Of a stretch of DNA of 64,000 nt, positions 7,159 to 15,296 are shown in pieces. The DNA comes from a bacterium (GTDB lineage Bacteria > Zhuqueibacterota > QNDG01 > JAGLOF01), in the NCBI GenBank assembly GCA_016934955.1, contig JAFGRY010000021.1, forward strand, positions 1-64,000. The letters run 5' to 3'. A model generated the notes under the pieces. That model was not told where the DNA came from and searched no databases. It saw only the letters and a program-made list of their open reading frames with translations. Both the position numbers and the translations under genes were made by a program. Position 1 is the stretch's first letter. Each line of letters opens with the position of its first letter.

Positions 7159-10100
7159 CCTTTACCCATCTGCATGTGCACTCCTCCTACTCCCTGATGC
7201 GGGGGACAGCGTCCCTGGAAACGCTCTGCGCGGCCGTGAAGGCGCGGGGCATGGACACCGTGGCCCTGACCGACACCAACGCCCTCTACGGCCTTGTCTT
7301 TTTTCTCCAGATCGCCGCCGAGACAGGCATCCGTCCAATCATCGGCGCGGAGATCGTGACGGAGTGGGAGCGGGCCGTGCTTTTAGTCAGGGACCGCGAC
7401 GGCTACGGCCGCCTCTGCCGCCTCATCACGGCCCGGCACAATGAGGCCGGGTTTGTCCTGCATGAACAGCTGGAACGGGACGCTTCGGGCCTGGTGATGC
7501 TCAGCGACTCGCTGCCCCTGCTGGCGGCCCTGCGGGGACACCCGCACCTTTACGCGGAACTGATCGCCGGCAGGCCGTACCGGCCGGTCCTCGAGTACGC
7601 GCGCAGGGAGGGGATCCCTCCGGCCGCCACGGCCGGTGTCTGTTTCCCCGATCCCGGGGACTATGAGCTGCACCGGCTGCTGCGGGCCATCGATCTGAAC
7701 ACAAAGCTCTCCCGTCTGCCGGACAGCGAGACCGCCTCTCCGGCAGCCTGGCTCATGGATCCCCGGGAGATGGCCGCCCGTTTTCCCCATGTGCCCGAGG
7801 CCCTGGAGAATACGGCCCGCATCGCCGACCGGTGCCGTTTTCAGGGCGAGTTCGGCCGTGTGGTCTCCTCGGGATTCGAGGGGCTGGATCAGAAGGACAT
7901 CATGGAGAAACTCCGGGTCACGGTGGAGGCGGGGGCGCGGCAGCGCTACGGCCAGGTGACCGGGGCGGTGCGGCGGCGGATCGACTATGAACTGTCCATC
8001 ATCGCAGAGAAGAGGTTCGGGGCCATCTTTCTCGTGGTCGAGGACATCGTGAAACAGTCGCCCCGCACCTGCGGCAGGGGCTCGGCCGCGGCCAGCATCG
8101 TCTCCTACTGCCTGGGCATTACCCATGTGGACCCCATCCGGCACAATCTCTATTTCGAGCGCTTTCTCAACCCCGGCCGCAAGGATCCCCCTGACATCGA
8201 CGTGGATTTCGCCTGGGACGAGCGGGACGCCATTCTCGATTACGTTTTCGAAAAGTACGGTCCCCGGCGGGCCGCCATGGTGGCCAACCATGTGGGGTTC
8301 CGGCCCCGGGCCGCGGTGCGGGAGATCGCCAAGGTCTGCGGCATGCCGGAAGGGGAGATCAAGCGGATCACCGACCGGCTGGCCCACCTCTGGTACTGGA
8401 GCGGCGAATCGGTGGAGGAGATGATCCGTACCCATCCCATCTTCAAGGGTTTGGAAATTCAGGATCCCTGGCCGGAGATCATCGCCCGGGCATCCCGCCT
8501 GGAAGGGGCGGTCCGCCACCTTTCGGTCCACTGCGGCGGCGTTGTCATCGTGCCCGACCGGCTGGAGGAGTACGTGCCGGTGGAGACGGCGCCCAAGGGG
8601 GTGCGCATCATTCAGTGGGAGAAGGACCAGACCGAGGATTCGGGCCTGGTCAAGATCGACCTGCTGGGGAACCGCTCCCTGGCTGTGATCAGGGACGCCA
8701 TCGCCGCGGTGCACCGGAACACCGGCAGGGTAATCCAGTACGAACGGTTCAATCCCATCGACGATCCGGAAACGCAGGCAATGATCGCCCGGGGCGACAC
8801 CATGGGCGTGTTTTACGTGGAATCCCCGGCCACCCGGCAGCTGCAGAAGAAGACCGGCCGGGGCGATTACGAGCACCTGGTGATCCACAGCTCCATCATC
8901 CGGCCGGCGGCCAACACCTACATCAACGAATACGTGCGCCGTCTCAAAGGCGAGCCCTGGGAACCGGTGCACCCGATCCTGGACCGGGTGCTGGCGGAGA
9001 CCTACGGCATCATGGTCTACCAGGAAGATGTATCCAAGATCGCCGTGGAGATGGCCGGGTTTTCACCTGAACAGGGTGACGGGCTGCGCAAATCGCTTTC
9101 AAAGAAGCGGAACCACCGGCAGCTCTCGGAATTCAGGCGCATGTTCAGTGAGGGCGCCGCGTCCCGGGGGATCGGTCCCGGCGTGATCGACACGGTCTGG
9201 CACATGATCCTGAGCTTTTCGGGCTACAGTTTCTGCAAGCCGCACAGCGCCTCCTACGCGCTGGTCTCGTTCAAGTCGGCCTGGCTTCGGGCCCACTATC
9301 CCGCCGAGTTCATGGCCGCGGTTATAAGCAACCGGGGCGGCTACTATTCGGCCTTTGCCTACATCAGCGAAGCGCGGCGCATGGGCCTGCGGGTACTGCC
9401 CCCGGATGTCAATACCTCCGGGCTGGCCTACACCGGCAGGGGCGGAGAGATCCGCATGGGGCTGATGCAGCTGAAGGGCGTCAAGGCCCGCGCCCTGGAT
9501 GAGCTGCTGGCGGACAGGGAACGGCGGGGACCCTTCCGTGATCTGCACGATCTTCAGCGCCGCCTCGCCCTCGATCCCGCGGATCTGCGGATCCTCGTCA
9601 AGGCCGGCTGCCTTGACAGCATCGCGCAGGGGAGGAGCAGGGCGGAACTGCTCTGGCAGGCCGCTGCCGGCAGAACGGCCAGACCGCCGGCCGCCCAGAC
9701 AGGGCTCGATCTCTTCGATTATGACGTTGTCAGCATCCCTCACCTGGGAGACTACGACTTCCGCACGGCGCTCCTGCACGAGGTGGAGATACTCGGCTTT
9801 CCGCTCTCTGTCCATCCCCTGGATCTCTATGAGGACGTGCTGCGTACCGTCCCCCATATCAACGCCTGTGACATGTCCCGGCATGTCGGCGAAACGGTCA
9901 CCATGTGCGGCTGGTGGGTGACCAACAAGATGGTGCACACGAAAAACGCCGAGCCCATGGCCTTTATCAGTTTTGAAGACAAGACCGCGCTGTATGAAAC
10001 GGTCTTTTTCCCCCGGGCCTTCAGCCGCTACAGTTCCCGGTTCTCTCCGGTGAAGCCCTGTCTGCTGCGGGGCCGCATCGACGAGGAGTTCGGAGCGCTG

Positions 10101-10208
10101 AGCCTGCATGTGGATGAATTGTCGTTTTTAAACCGGCGGTCTGCCGGCGGGCGGGAAGCGGGCGGTCGCCGGATGGTCGGCGGAGAGAAGACACCATGCC
10201 CGGCCTGA
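7155..10208 (+). CDS. dnaE2: Error-prone DNA polymerase III alpha, DnaE2/ImuC type
   Basis: This is a 1017-residue C-family polymerase with an N-terminal PHP domain (THLHVHSSYSLMRG), palm residues in PPDIDVDF (Asp349 and Asp351) and the third acidic position in GLVKIDLLGN. Tandem helix-hairpin-helix and OB-fold regions lie toward the C terminus. It is shorter than replicative DnaE1 and sits behind lexA and imuB, which identifies it as the translesion enzyme of the damage-induced mutasome. The chosen ATG overlaps the imuB stop by 4 bp; an upstream in-frame start at 7092 lies inside imuB. The final residues are low-complexity (Gly/Arg rich) and may be dispensable. Confidence 0.93.
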   Translation: MTFTHLHVHSSYSLMRGTASLETLCAAVKARGMDTVALTDTNALYGLVFFLQIAAETGIRPIIGAEIVTEWERAVLLVRDRDGYGRLCRLITARHNEAGFVLHEQLERDASGLVMLSDSLPLLAALRGHPHLYAELIAGRPYRPVLEYARREGIPPAATAGVCFPDPGDYELHRLLRAIDLNTKLSRLPDSETASPAAWLMDPREMAARFPHVPEALENTARIADRCRFQGEFGRVVSSGFEGLDQKDIMEKLRVTVEAGARQRYGQVTGAVRRRIDYELSIIAEKRFGAIFLVVEDIVKQSPRTCGRGSAAASIVSYCLGITHVDPIRHNLYFERFLNPGRKDPPDIDVDFAWDERDAILDYVFEKYGPRRAAMVANHVGFRPRAAVREIAKVCGMPEGEIKRITDRLAHLWYWSGESVEEMIRTHPIFKGLEIQDPWPEIIARASRLEGAVRHLSVHCGGVVIVPDRLEEYVPVETAPKGVRIIQWEKDQTEDSGLVKIDLLGNRSLAVIRDAIAAVHRNTGRVIQYERFNPIDDPETQAMIARGDTMGVFYVESPATRQLQKKTGRGDYEHLVIHSSIIRPAANTYINEYVRRLKGEPWEPVHPILDRVLAETYGIMVYQEDVSKIAVEMAGFSPEQGDGLRKSLSKKRNHRQLSEFRRMFSEGAASRGIGPGVIDTVWHMILSFSGYSFCKPHSASYALVSFKSAWLRAHYPAEFMAAVISNRGGYYSAFAYISEARRMGLRVLPPDVNTSGLAYTGRGGEIRMGLMQLKGVKARALDELLADRERRGPFRDLHDLQRRLALDPADLRILVKAGCLDSIAQGRSRAELLWQAAAGRTARPPAAQTGLDLFDYDVVSIPHLGDYDFRTALLHEVEILGFPLSVHPLDLYEDVLRTVPHINACDMSRHVGETVTMCGWWVTNKMVHTKNAEPMAFISFEDKTALYETVFFPRAFSRYSSRFSPVKPCLLRGRIDEEFGALSLHVDELSFLNRRSAGGREAGGRRMVGGEKTPCPA

Positions 10209-10254
10209 AAGGAAAGGCTCCGGGTGGTACCTGTCTGTATGAACAGTGATCAGA

Positions 10255-11556
10255 TCAGCGCTTGAGAATGACGCCGCAGGTCAAATCATCGCTCGGTTCG
10301 GCGTCGCCGACATGACGCTGAACATCATCTTTGATCGCTTTCAGGATCCTGCCGGCGGATGCGGACCTTTTGCTCTTGAGCACGGTTATCAGCCGGTCCT
10401 CACCATAGTCCTCTTCCCGGGTGTTCCAGGCCTCGGTGACGCCGTCCGTGTAATAGAGAACGATATCCGACGGTTCAAGCTGGATGGTTTCGGCTTCAAA
10501 GGGCAGATCCATGGATCCGAGAAATATGCCCCCTTTTTCCAGAATATGGACGGTTGAGTCCTTTTTTCGCAGCACATAGGGCGGGTTGTGGCCGGCGTTG
10601 ACACTGGTGAGCACACCGGTGTCATGGCTGTAGAGGCCGAACCAGGCGGTAACGAATCTTGTCGGCAGGGTGGTTTCGATGAGCACCCGGTTCATCGATG
10701 CAACCAGTCCCAGCAGATCGAACGGTTCGCACGCCATCAGTAGATGGCTGTTGAGACAGGCGACGATGATCGATACGATCAGCGCCGCCGGCACTCCCTT
10801 GCCGCTGACATCGGCAACGAAAAAGAGCGTCTGCCGGTCGTTTATCCTGATGATATTGTAGTAATCGCCGCCCACCATACGGGCGGGAATGATCATCGTA
10901 TCGATGTCGAGATCGGCGAGAACAGGCAGCTGTTTCGGCAGGAGATGCTGCTGAATCTCGCGGGCGGTCTCCAGCTCCCGCTCCAGAGCCTCGGCCCGGA
11001 TCTGTTTCTCGGTGAGGTGGTGGTTTTCAATAGCGATGGCGCAGTGTGCCGCCAGTGTTTCAAAAAGGCTGAGATCGTCGGGACCGAATACGCTGCCGTC
11101 CCGTTTATTGATCACCTCGATTACGCCGAGCAGTTCGTTTTTCCGGATCAAGGGCACGCAGATCATCGATTTGGTCCGGAATTGCGATTTCTTGTCGAAT
11201 TCGGGATTGAACCGCGGATCTTCGTAGCAATCCTCGATAACCAGCGGCTCCCGGTGCTGAGCCACCCAGCCTGCGATGCCCTGTCCCATATCGATGGTGA
11301 ACTGTTTCACCAGCTCTCCCATGTCCCCGGTGGCGACACTGAAGAAGAGTCTGCTGTCTTCCCGGTCATAGAGCAGGAGCGAACTGGCCTCCGCCCCCAT
11401 CAGGAGTTTGCTGCTTTCCATTATTTCAGAAAGGAGCCGGGGGAGCGGCTTTTTTGACGAAATCTCCTGGGAGATGGTATGGAGGAACCGCAGGCGCTCA
11501 TTGAATGACTGCAGTTGTGCGACGGCATCCGCTTGCTCAATCTGTCTGTTTCCCAT
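10255..11556 (-). CDS. GAF-SpoIIE (PP2C) serine phosphatase, RsbU-like
   Basis: A cytoplasmic 433-residue protein without membrane segments. A short coiled start (residues 1-30) leads into a GAF domain (about 30-185; GQGIAGWVAQHREPLVIED) and a C-terminal SpoIIE/PP2C phosphatase (about 210-433). The phosphatase has metal-binding GGDYYNI, VADVSGKGVPAAL, NAGHNPPYV and YTDGVTEAWN motifs. Such enzymes dephosphorylate anti-anti-sigma factors in partner-switching circuits, with GAF sensing a small ligand. GGAGGAGG precedes the ATG. No antagonist or kinase gene adjoins it; an RsbW-like kinase lies 12 kb away at 23813. Confidence 0.9.
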   Translation of the reverse strand: MGNRQIEQADAVAQLQSFNERLRFLHTISQEISSKKPLPRLLSEIMESSKLLMGAEASSLLLYDREDSRLFFSVATGDMGELVKQFTIDMGQGIAGWVAQHREPLVIEDCYEDPRFNPEFDKKSQFRTKSMICVPLIRKNELLGVIEVINKRDGSVFGPDDLSLFETLAAHCAIAIENHHLTEKQIRAEALERELETAREIQQHLLPKQLPVLADLDIDTMIIPARMVGGDYYNIIRINDRQTLFFVADVSGKGVPAALIVSIIVACLNSHLLMACEPFDLLGLVASMNRVLIETTLPTRFVTAWFGLYSHDTGVLTSVNAGHNPPYVLRKKDSTVHILEKGGIFLGSMDLPFEAETIQLEPSDIVLYYTDGVTEAWNTREEDYGEDRLITVLKSKRSASAGRILKAIKDDVQRHVGDAEPSDDLTCGVILKR

Positions 11557-11588
11557 AGCGTGCCTCCTCCGGAAGCGGCCCCAGGTAA

Positions 11589-12875
11589 TTATACCGGTTT
11601 AAGCCGGAACATCCGGAATCCAAGAATGAATCCGATAATGCTGAGGACAAGATGATAGAGGTCAAGAAGCCGGAATTGATATTTTTCATCCAGCGAGACC
11701 CGGGTTTCGGGAATACCGATCGTCGCCGGCCGGGTTTGAATGATCCACCCGTACTGTCTCGGTTTGACCAGCACCCGGTACCATGTGTGATCGCCGCTGA
11801 TGTCGTTCAGCGGCAGCAGTGTATTCCGGGCGACGGTGCGGACAACCTCGGCATCGGCATCGGGTTCGCTGAATACCGGGATCCCTCCGGCGATCGTTCT
11901 GACAAACCGGTGTTTCGATTCAAAGAGAACCTGCTGCGCGGACGGCAGGCGCCCGGTGAGGCCGAACATTCCGACAAGCAGATACAGCAGATAGACAGCG
12001 AGAAATCCGAGTCCTCCGGTCACCAGCCGGAAGAAGTGGATGGGAACCTTTTTCAGACGGAAGAGCAGGAAGATGGCGACGACAATCAGCAGAACGGGAA
12101 CAATCGCCAGCACCGGCAGGGAGGTGATCGTGTACCAGGGATCGAGAATGAAGAGCGCGGTTATCCTGCTGTCCAGAAGCAGAAAACGGATATGATGCAG
12201 GTAGAGGAGAACAAGTACGGCGATGCTGCAGGCAGAGGCCGCGAGGATCTCCCATTTCTGTGTCCGGGTGAGAATGACACCCGCTGCCGGCTTGATATGT
12301 TCCACATGGTCATGGGCCTGTTTCCAGCTGCACGAATAGAGCGTCATGGCCAGTTTTTTGCCTTTGGGCCTGAAGCGGTCTCCTCTAACCAGATAGTAGT
12401 CCTTCTGGCGCATGCGCCTCGCGGCGCGGGTAGAGAGCAGGATTTCGTTGCCCCGGGCACGGTCGCAGATGCGCTTCGTCACATTGACCATATCACCGAA
12501 GACGTCGTATTTTTCCACAATCGCCAGGCCGGAATGGATGCCGATCTTGATTTTCGGCAGTTCCTTGTCCTTTTTCCGTTCCGCCTGCAGCCGCTGCTGT
12601 ATGGTAATCGAGGTGGTCACCGCGTCCGCGGGCCGCTTGAAAACCGCCATGACCGCATCACCGATGGTCTTGACGACCCGGCCGCGGTTTTTCTTGATAA
12701 TGGGGAAAATGAGACGGTTGTGGAAATCGATCATCAGGCGCCCCCGGTGGTCCCCGCGGGAATCCCAGTAGGCGCTGGAGGCCTCGATATCCGTAAACAG
12801 CAGGGTGACATCCCGTTTCCGAAGCCGGAGATGCTCCTGAAATTTTTTCTGAACGGCGTGCTGGCTGTCTGTCAT
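11589..12875 (-). CDS. Class III adenylate/guanylate cyclase with C-terminal membrane and SH3-like region
   Basis: The catalytic domain is at the N terminus (about residues 20-190). It has LLFTDIEASS and VVKTIGDAVMAVF for metal and substrate, GIHSG, and VFGDMVNVTKRI carrying the Asn and Arg transition-state residues. It is followed by three hydrophobic segments (about 205-305), a periplasmic stretch resembling a bacterial SH3 domain (FSEPDADAEVVRTV...YGWIIQT) and a final hydrophobic helix. Most membrane class III cyclases have the membrane part first, so this order is unusual. The gene overlaps the stop of the upstream MBL hydrolase by 4 bp, so the two are coupled. Product (cAMP or cGMP) is not certain. 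Confidence 0.85.
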   Translation of the reverse strand: MTDSQHAVQKKFQEHLRLRKRDVTLLFTDIEASSAYWDSRGDHRGRLMIDFHNRLIFPIIKKNRGRVVKTIGDAVMAVFKRPADAVTTSITIQQRLQAERKKDKELPKIKIGIHSGLAIVEKYDVFGDMVNVTKRICDRARGNEILLSTRAARRMRQKDYYLVRGDRFRPKGKKLAMTLYSCSWKQAHDHVEHIKPAAGVILTRTQKWEILAASACSIAVLVLLYLHHIRFLLLDSRITALFILDPWYTITSLPVLAIVPVLLIVVAIFLLFRLKKVPIHFFRLVTGGLGFLAVYLLYLLVGMFGLTGRLPSAQQVLFESKHRFVRTIAGGIPVFSEPDADAEVVRTVARNTLLPLNDISGDHTWYRVLVKPRQYGWIIQTRPATIGIPETRVSLDEKYQFRLLDLYHLVLSIIGFILGFRMFRLKPV

Positions 12876-13738
12876 CTGGTGGCCCTCGCTGGCGGATCCT
12901 GGAGAACGGTGGTGTGGCCGGCTGCAACCGCGCTGCAGCGAAGCGGCGGCTTTTGAGCGCGAATCAGCTCCTCCTGCCGGGTGAGGATCGCATCCAGCGC
13001 CGCGTCGGTCCGCAGCCTTCCATGATGAAACAGCCCGAGCCGTTTTACCTTCGCTTCCCAGGCCAGCCGGATCACGGATTCAGTGCAGCTGTGACCCCAC
13101 CCTTTCCGGCGCGCATACTCAGGTTGCGTGTATTCCGCATCGTGAAAGAGAAGGTCCGCGTCTTCGCAGAAAGCCGCATACTCAGGGAAGGAAGCCCCCC
13201 CCTCGTGGAGGAAATCCAGCTCGTTGTCCGTGAGGAAGACAAATTTTTTATTATCCGAGATGATCGCGTATCCCCGGCCGCCCCCCGGGTGATTCAGCGG
13301 GATGGGAAGCACATCGGCTGTACCGAGGCGAAAGCGGTTCCTGTCCACCTCATGAAATATGAATTCGGCGTTCATTTCGGCCAGAGTGATGGGGGAAAAG
13401 GGGGGCGAGATCAGCGATGAGAGTACGGTCTCGAACGGCTGTCCCTGCAGGGGGGGACCGTAGATTTCGATCACCGCGTTCGGATCAAACACGGGCTGGA
13501 AATAGATCAGTCCCAGGAGATGGTCGAGGTGAGCATGGGTGAACAGCAGGTGCCAGTGCTGCGGGGAAGATCGGGCGCCGTCATCGTGAACATGCTGTAT
13601 GCCGCTGCCGGCGTCGAGAATGATGCGGGTTCCGTCAGCGGGTGTCACTTCCACGCAGGTGGTTTCGCCCCCGTATTTCAGAAACTCTTTACCGCAGACG
13701 GGAAGGGCGCCGCGGCTGCCCCGGCATGTGATTTCCAT
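12872..13738 (-). CDS. Metallo-beta-lactamase-fold hydrolase (possible phosphodiesterase)
   Basis: The protein begins MEITCRGSRGALPV, like many MBL-fold phosphodiesterase-type proteins. The Zn-binding signature is FTHAHLDHLLG, with further ligands in DNELDF, HDAEYT, GWGHS and FHHGRL. The start at 13738 is preceded by CGGAGAAA; an in-frame start at 13771 would add eleven residues without a better site. It overlaps the cyclase by 4 bp, so a cyclic nucleotide phosphodiesterase acting opposite the cyclase is a reasonable hypothesis. RNase Z-like or other MBL chemistry remains possible. Confidence 0.85.
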   Translation of the reverse strand: MEITCRGSRGALPVCGKEFLKYGGETTCVEVTPADGTRIILDAGSGIQHVHDDGARSSPQHWHLLFTHAHLDHLLGLIYFQPVFDPNAVIEIYGPPLQGQPFETVLSSLISPPFSPITLAEMNAEFIFHEVDRNRFRLGTADVLPIPLNHPGGGRGYAIISDNKKFVFLTDNELDFLHEGGASFPEYAAFCEDADLLFHDAEYTQPEYARRKGWGHSCTESVIRLAWEAKVKRLGLFHHGRLRTDAALDAILTRQEELIRAQKPPLRCSAVAAGHTTVLQDPPARATR

Positions 13739-13790
13739 CTGTTTCTCCGGATCGTTAACACCCGGTGTCACTGCCTTGCCACCGGTCGGG

Positions 13791-14858
13791 TTATTTTTTT
13801 ATGTTGTACGGTGATTTCCGGTATTGTTTGACGATTTTGCCGAATGTCTTGTCGCGCTGCCGGCGTTCCAGGTATGACCGCTGATAGTGGGCCGCTTCCC
13901 GCTCCATCTTCAGATAGTTCTGCAGTCTTTTGTCGTCGAGCTGCCCGCTGGTTACAGCGGCGATGACCGCGCAGCCGTCTTCCTGCTGATGCGTGCAGTC
14001 CGAGTACCGGCAGTGACGGGCATACTCGAGAATGTCATCAAAGGTTTCCGCCATGCCCGATTCCGCATTGAAGTTCCCCAGCTCCCGCATGCCCGGCGTA
14101 TCGATAAAGAGGCTGCCGGAAGGCAGGCGGATCATCTGGCGACGGGTTGTGGCGTGGGTGCCTCTTCCGTCCTTTTCCCGAACCGGTTTTACGGCAAAGC
14201 CGGAACCGGCAAGACGGTTGAGCAGCGTCGTCTTCCCCACACCCGATGACCCGAGCAGGCAGTATGTTTTTGCGGGCAGCAGCATTGCCAGCAGATCCTG
14301 CACACCGGAACCGGTTTCGGCTGCAATTGCCTTTACCGCGGTCTCCGGATGGGCTGCGCGAACCGTCCGGATCAGATGGTCCGTCTCCGCCTGTTCGATG
14401 GTGTCACATTTATTAAGGATCAAAACCGGCTGAATACCGCTTTCTCTCACCATTACCAGATACCGTTCGAGCCGGTTGAGACTGAAATCCCCGGCCACTG
14501 ACTGCATGATGAACGCGGTGTCGATATTGGCGGCGATCAGCTGGTAGTCAACGTCACGGCCGGCCCGCTTTCGTTTCAGCAGGGATGTTCTGGGCAGCAG
14601 ATCGTGGATTACCGCAAGGCCGCTGTCAGGGAACAGATCCGCGGCGACCCAGTCGCCGACGGTGGGAATATCTTCGCTCTCTTCGGCCGAGTAGAGAAAT
14701 TTGCCGGTCAGTTCCGCAAAGATGTCGCCGTCACCAGGGTTGACGAGGTAACTGTTTTTATTGACGGCGGTTACGCGGGCGATGGTCATGTTCCGTTCAA
14801 GGAAGGGTGCCGCCGCCTCTTTCAGCGATTCGGTAAAGCCGATATCTGTGAGCGTCAT
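13791..14858 (-). CDS. rsgA: Ribosome small-subunit biogenesis GTPase RsgA (YjeQ)
   Basis: A 355-residue circularly permuted GTPase that checks late maturation of the 30S subunit. It has an N-terminal OB-fold (residues about 25-90), permuted G motifs with NKCD first, then GSSGVGKTTLLN (P-loop), a TTR stretch and DTPGMRELG. It ends in a zinc knuckle CRYSDCTHQQEDGC. Length and motif order match the family. It lies just upstream of the MBL-cyclase pair on the same strand, with about 50 bp between them, and may be co-transcribed. Confidence 0.95.
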   Translation of the reverse strand: MTLTDIGFTESLKEAAAPFLERNMTIARVTAVNKNSYLVNPGDGDIFAELTGKFLYSAEESEDIPTVGDWVAADLFPDSGLAVIHDLLPRTSLLKRKRAGRDVDYQLIAANIDTAFIMQSVAGDFSLNRLERYLVMVRESGIQPVLILNKCDTIEQAETDHLIRTVRAAHPETAVKAIAAETGSGVQDLLAMLLPAKTYCLLGSSGVGKTTLLNRLAGSGFAVKPVREKDGRGTHATTRRQMIRLPSGSLFIDTPGMRELGNFNAESGMAETFDDILEYARHCRYSDCTHQQEDGCAVIAAVTSGQLDDKRLQNYLKMEREAAHYQRSYLERRQRDKTFGKIVKQYRKSPYNIKK

Positions 14859-14961
14859 ACGATATATCCATCAGCAAAGTGCGCGACGAGGTGCGATTTC
14901 CGGAGTGACCCTGCCCTCTGGAGCGGGTGCGGCAGATCGCTCCGCTCATTTTCCCTGACGA

Positions 14962-15243
14962 TCAGGCCGCGGGCGCGGAGCCGTCCGCATCGCCGGATTC
15001 CCGGCCCTCGCCGGGAATGGAGGCCGTATCCGCTGCCGTTTTTCTGCGGCCGGTCCGACGGAAGAGGGCGGCTGTCACGCCGGCGGCAAACCCGGCCAGC
15101 AGGGCGATGATCAGCCAGACCGCGGCCGGGAGAGTCGCCTTCCAGAAGAGAAAGGTGATCTCCATGGGCAGCGTGTTCTGCAGGATAACCGCGGCGGCGA
15201 GCAGACTGATGATCAGGGTGAGGATCAATTGTAACCTTTTCAC
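14962..15243 (-). CDS. LapA-like small membrane protein (DUF1049)
   Basis: This 93-residue protein has two transmembrane helices (residues about 3-24 and 40-62) separated by PMEITFLFWKATLP, typical of LapA/DUF1049 proteins, which sit in the inner membrane and are linked in enterobacteria to lipopolysaccharide assembly. The second helix is followed by a basic RRTGRRK patch and a flexible Ala/Gly/acidic tail. It lies between the OPT transporter and rsgA on the same strand. The family call is good; the function here is inferred only from family. Confidence 0.8.
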   Translation of the reverse strand: MKRLQLILTLIISLLAAAVILQNTLPMEITFLFWKATLPAAVWLIIALLAGFAAGVTAALFRRTGRRKTAADTASIPGEGRESGDADGSAPAA

Positions 15244-15296
15244 GGCATGCTCCTTTTAGATATCGTGTCCGGCATACATGAACCTGATACACGGGA

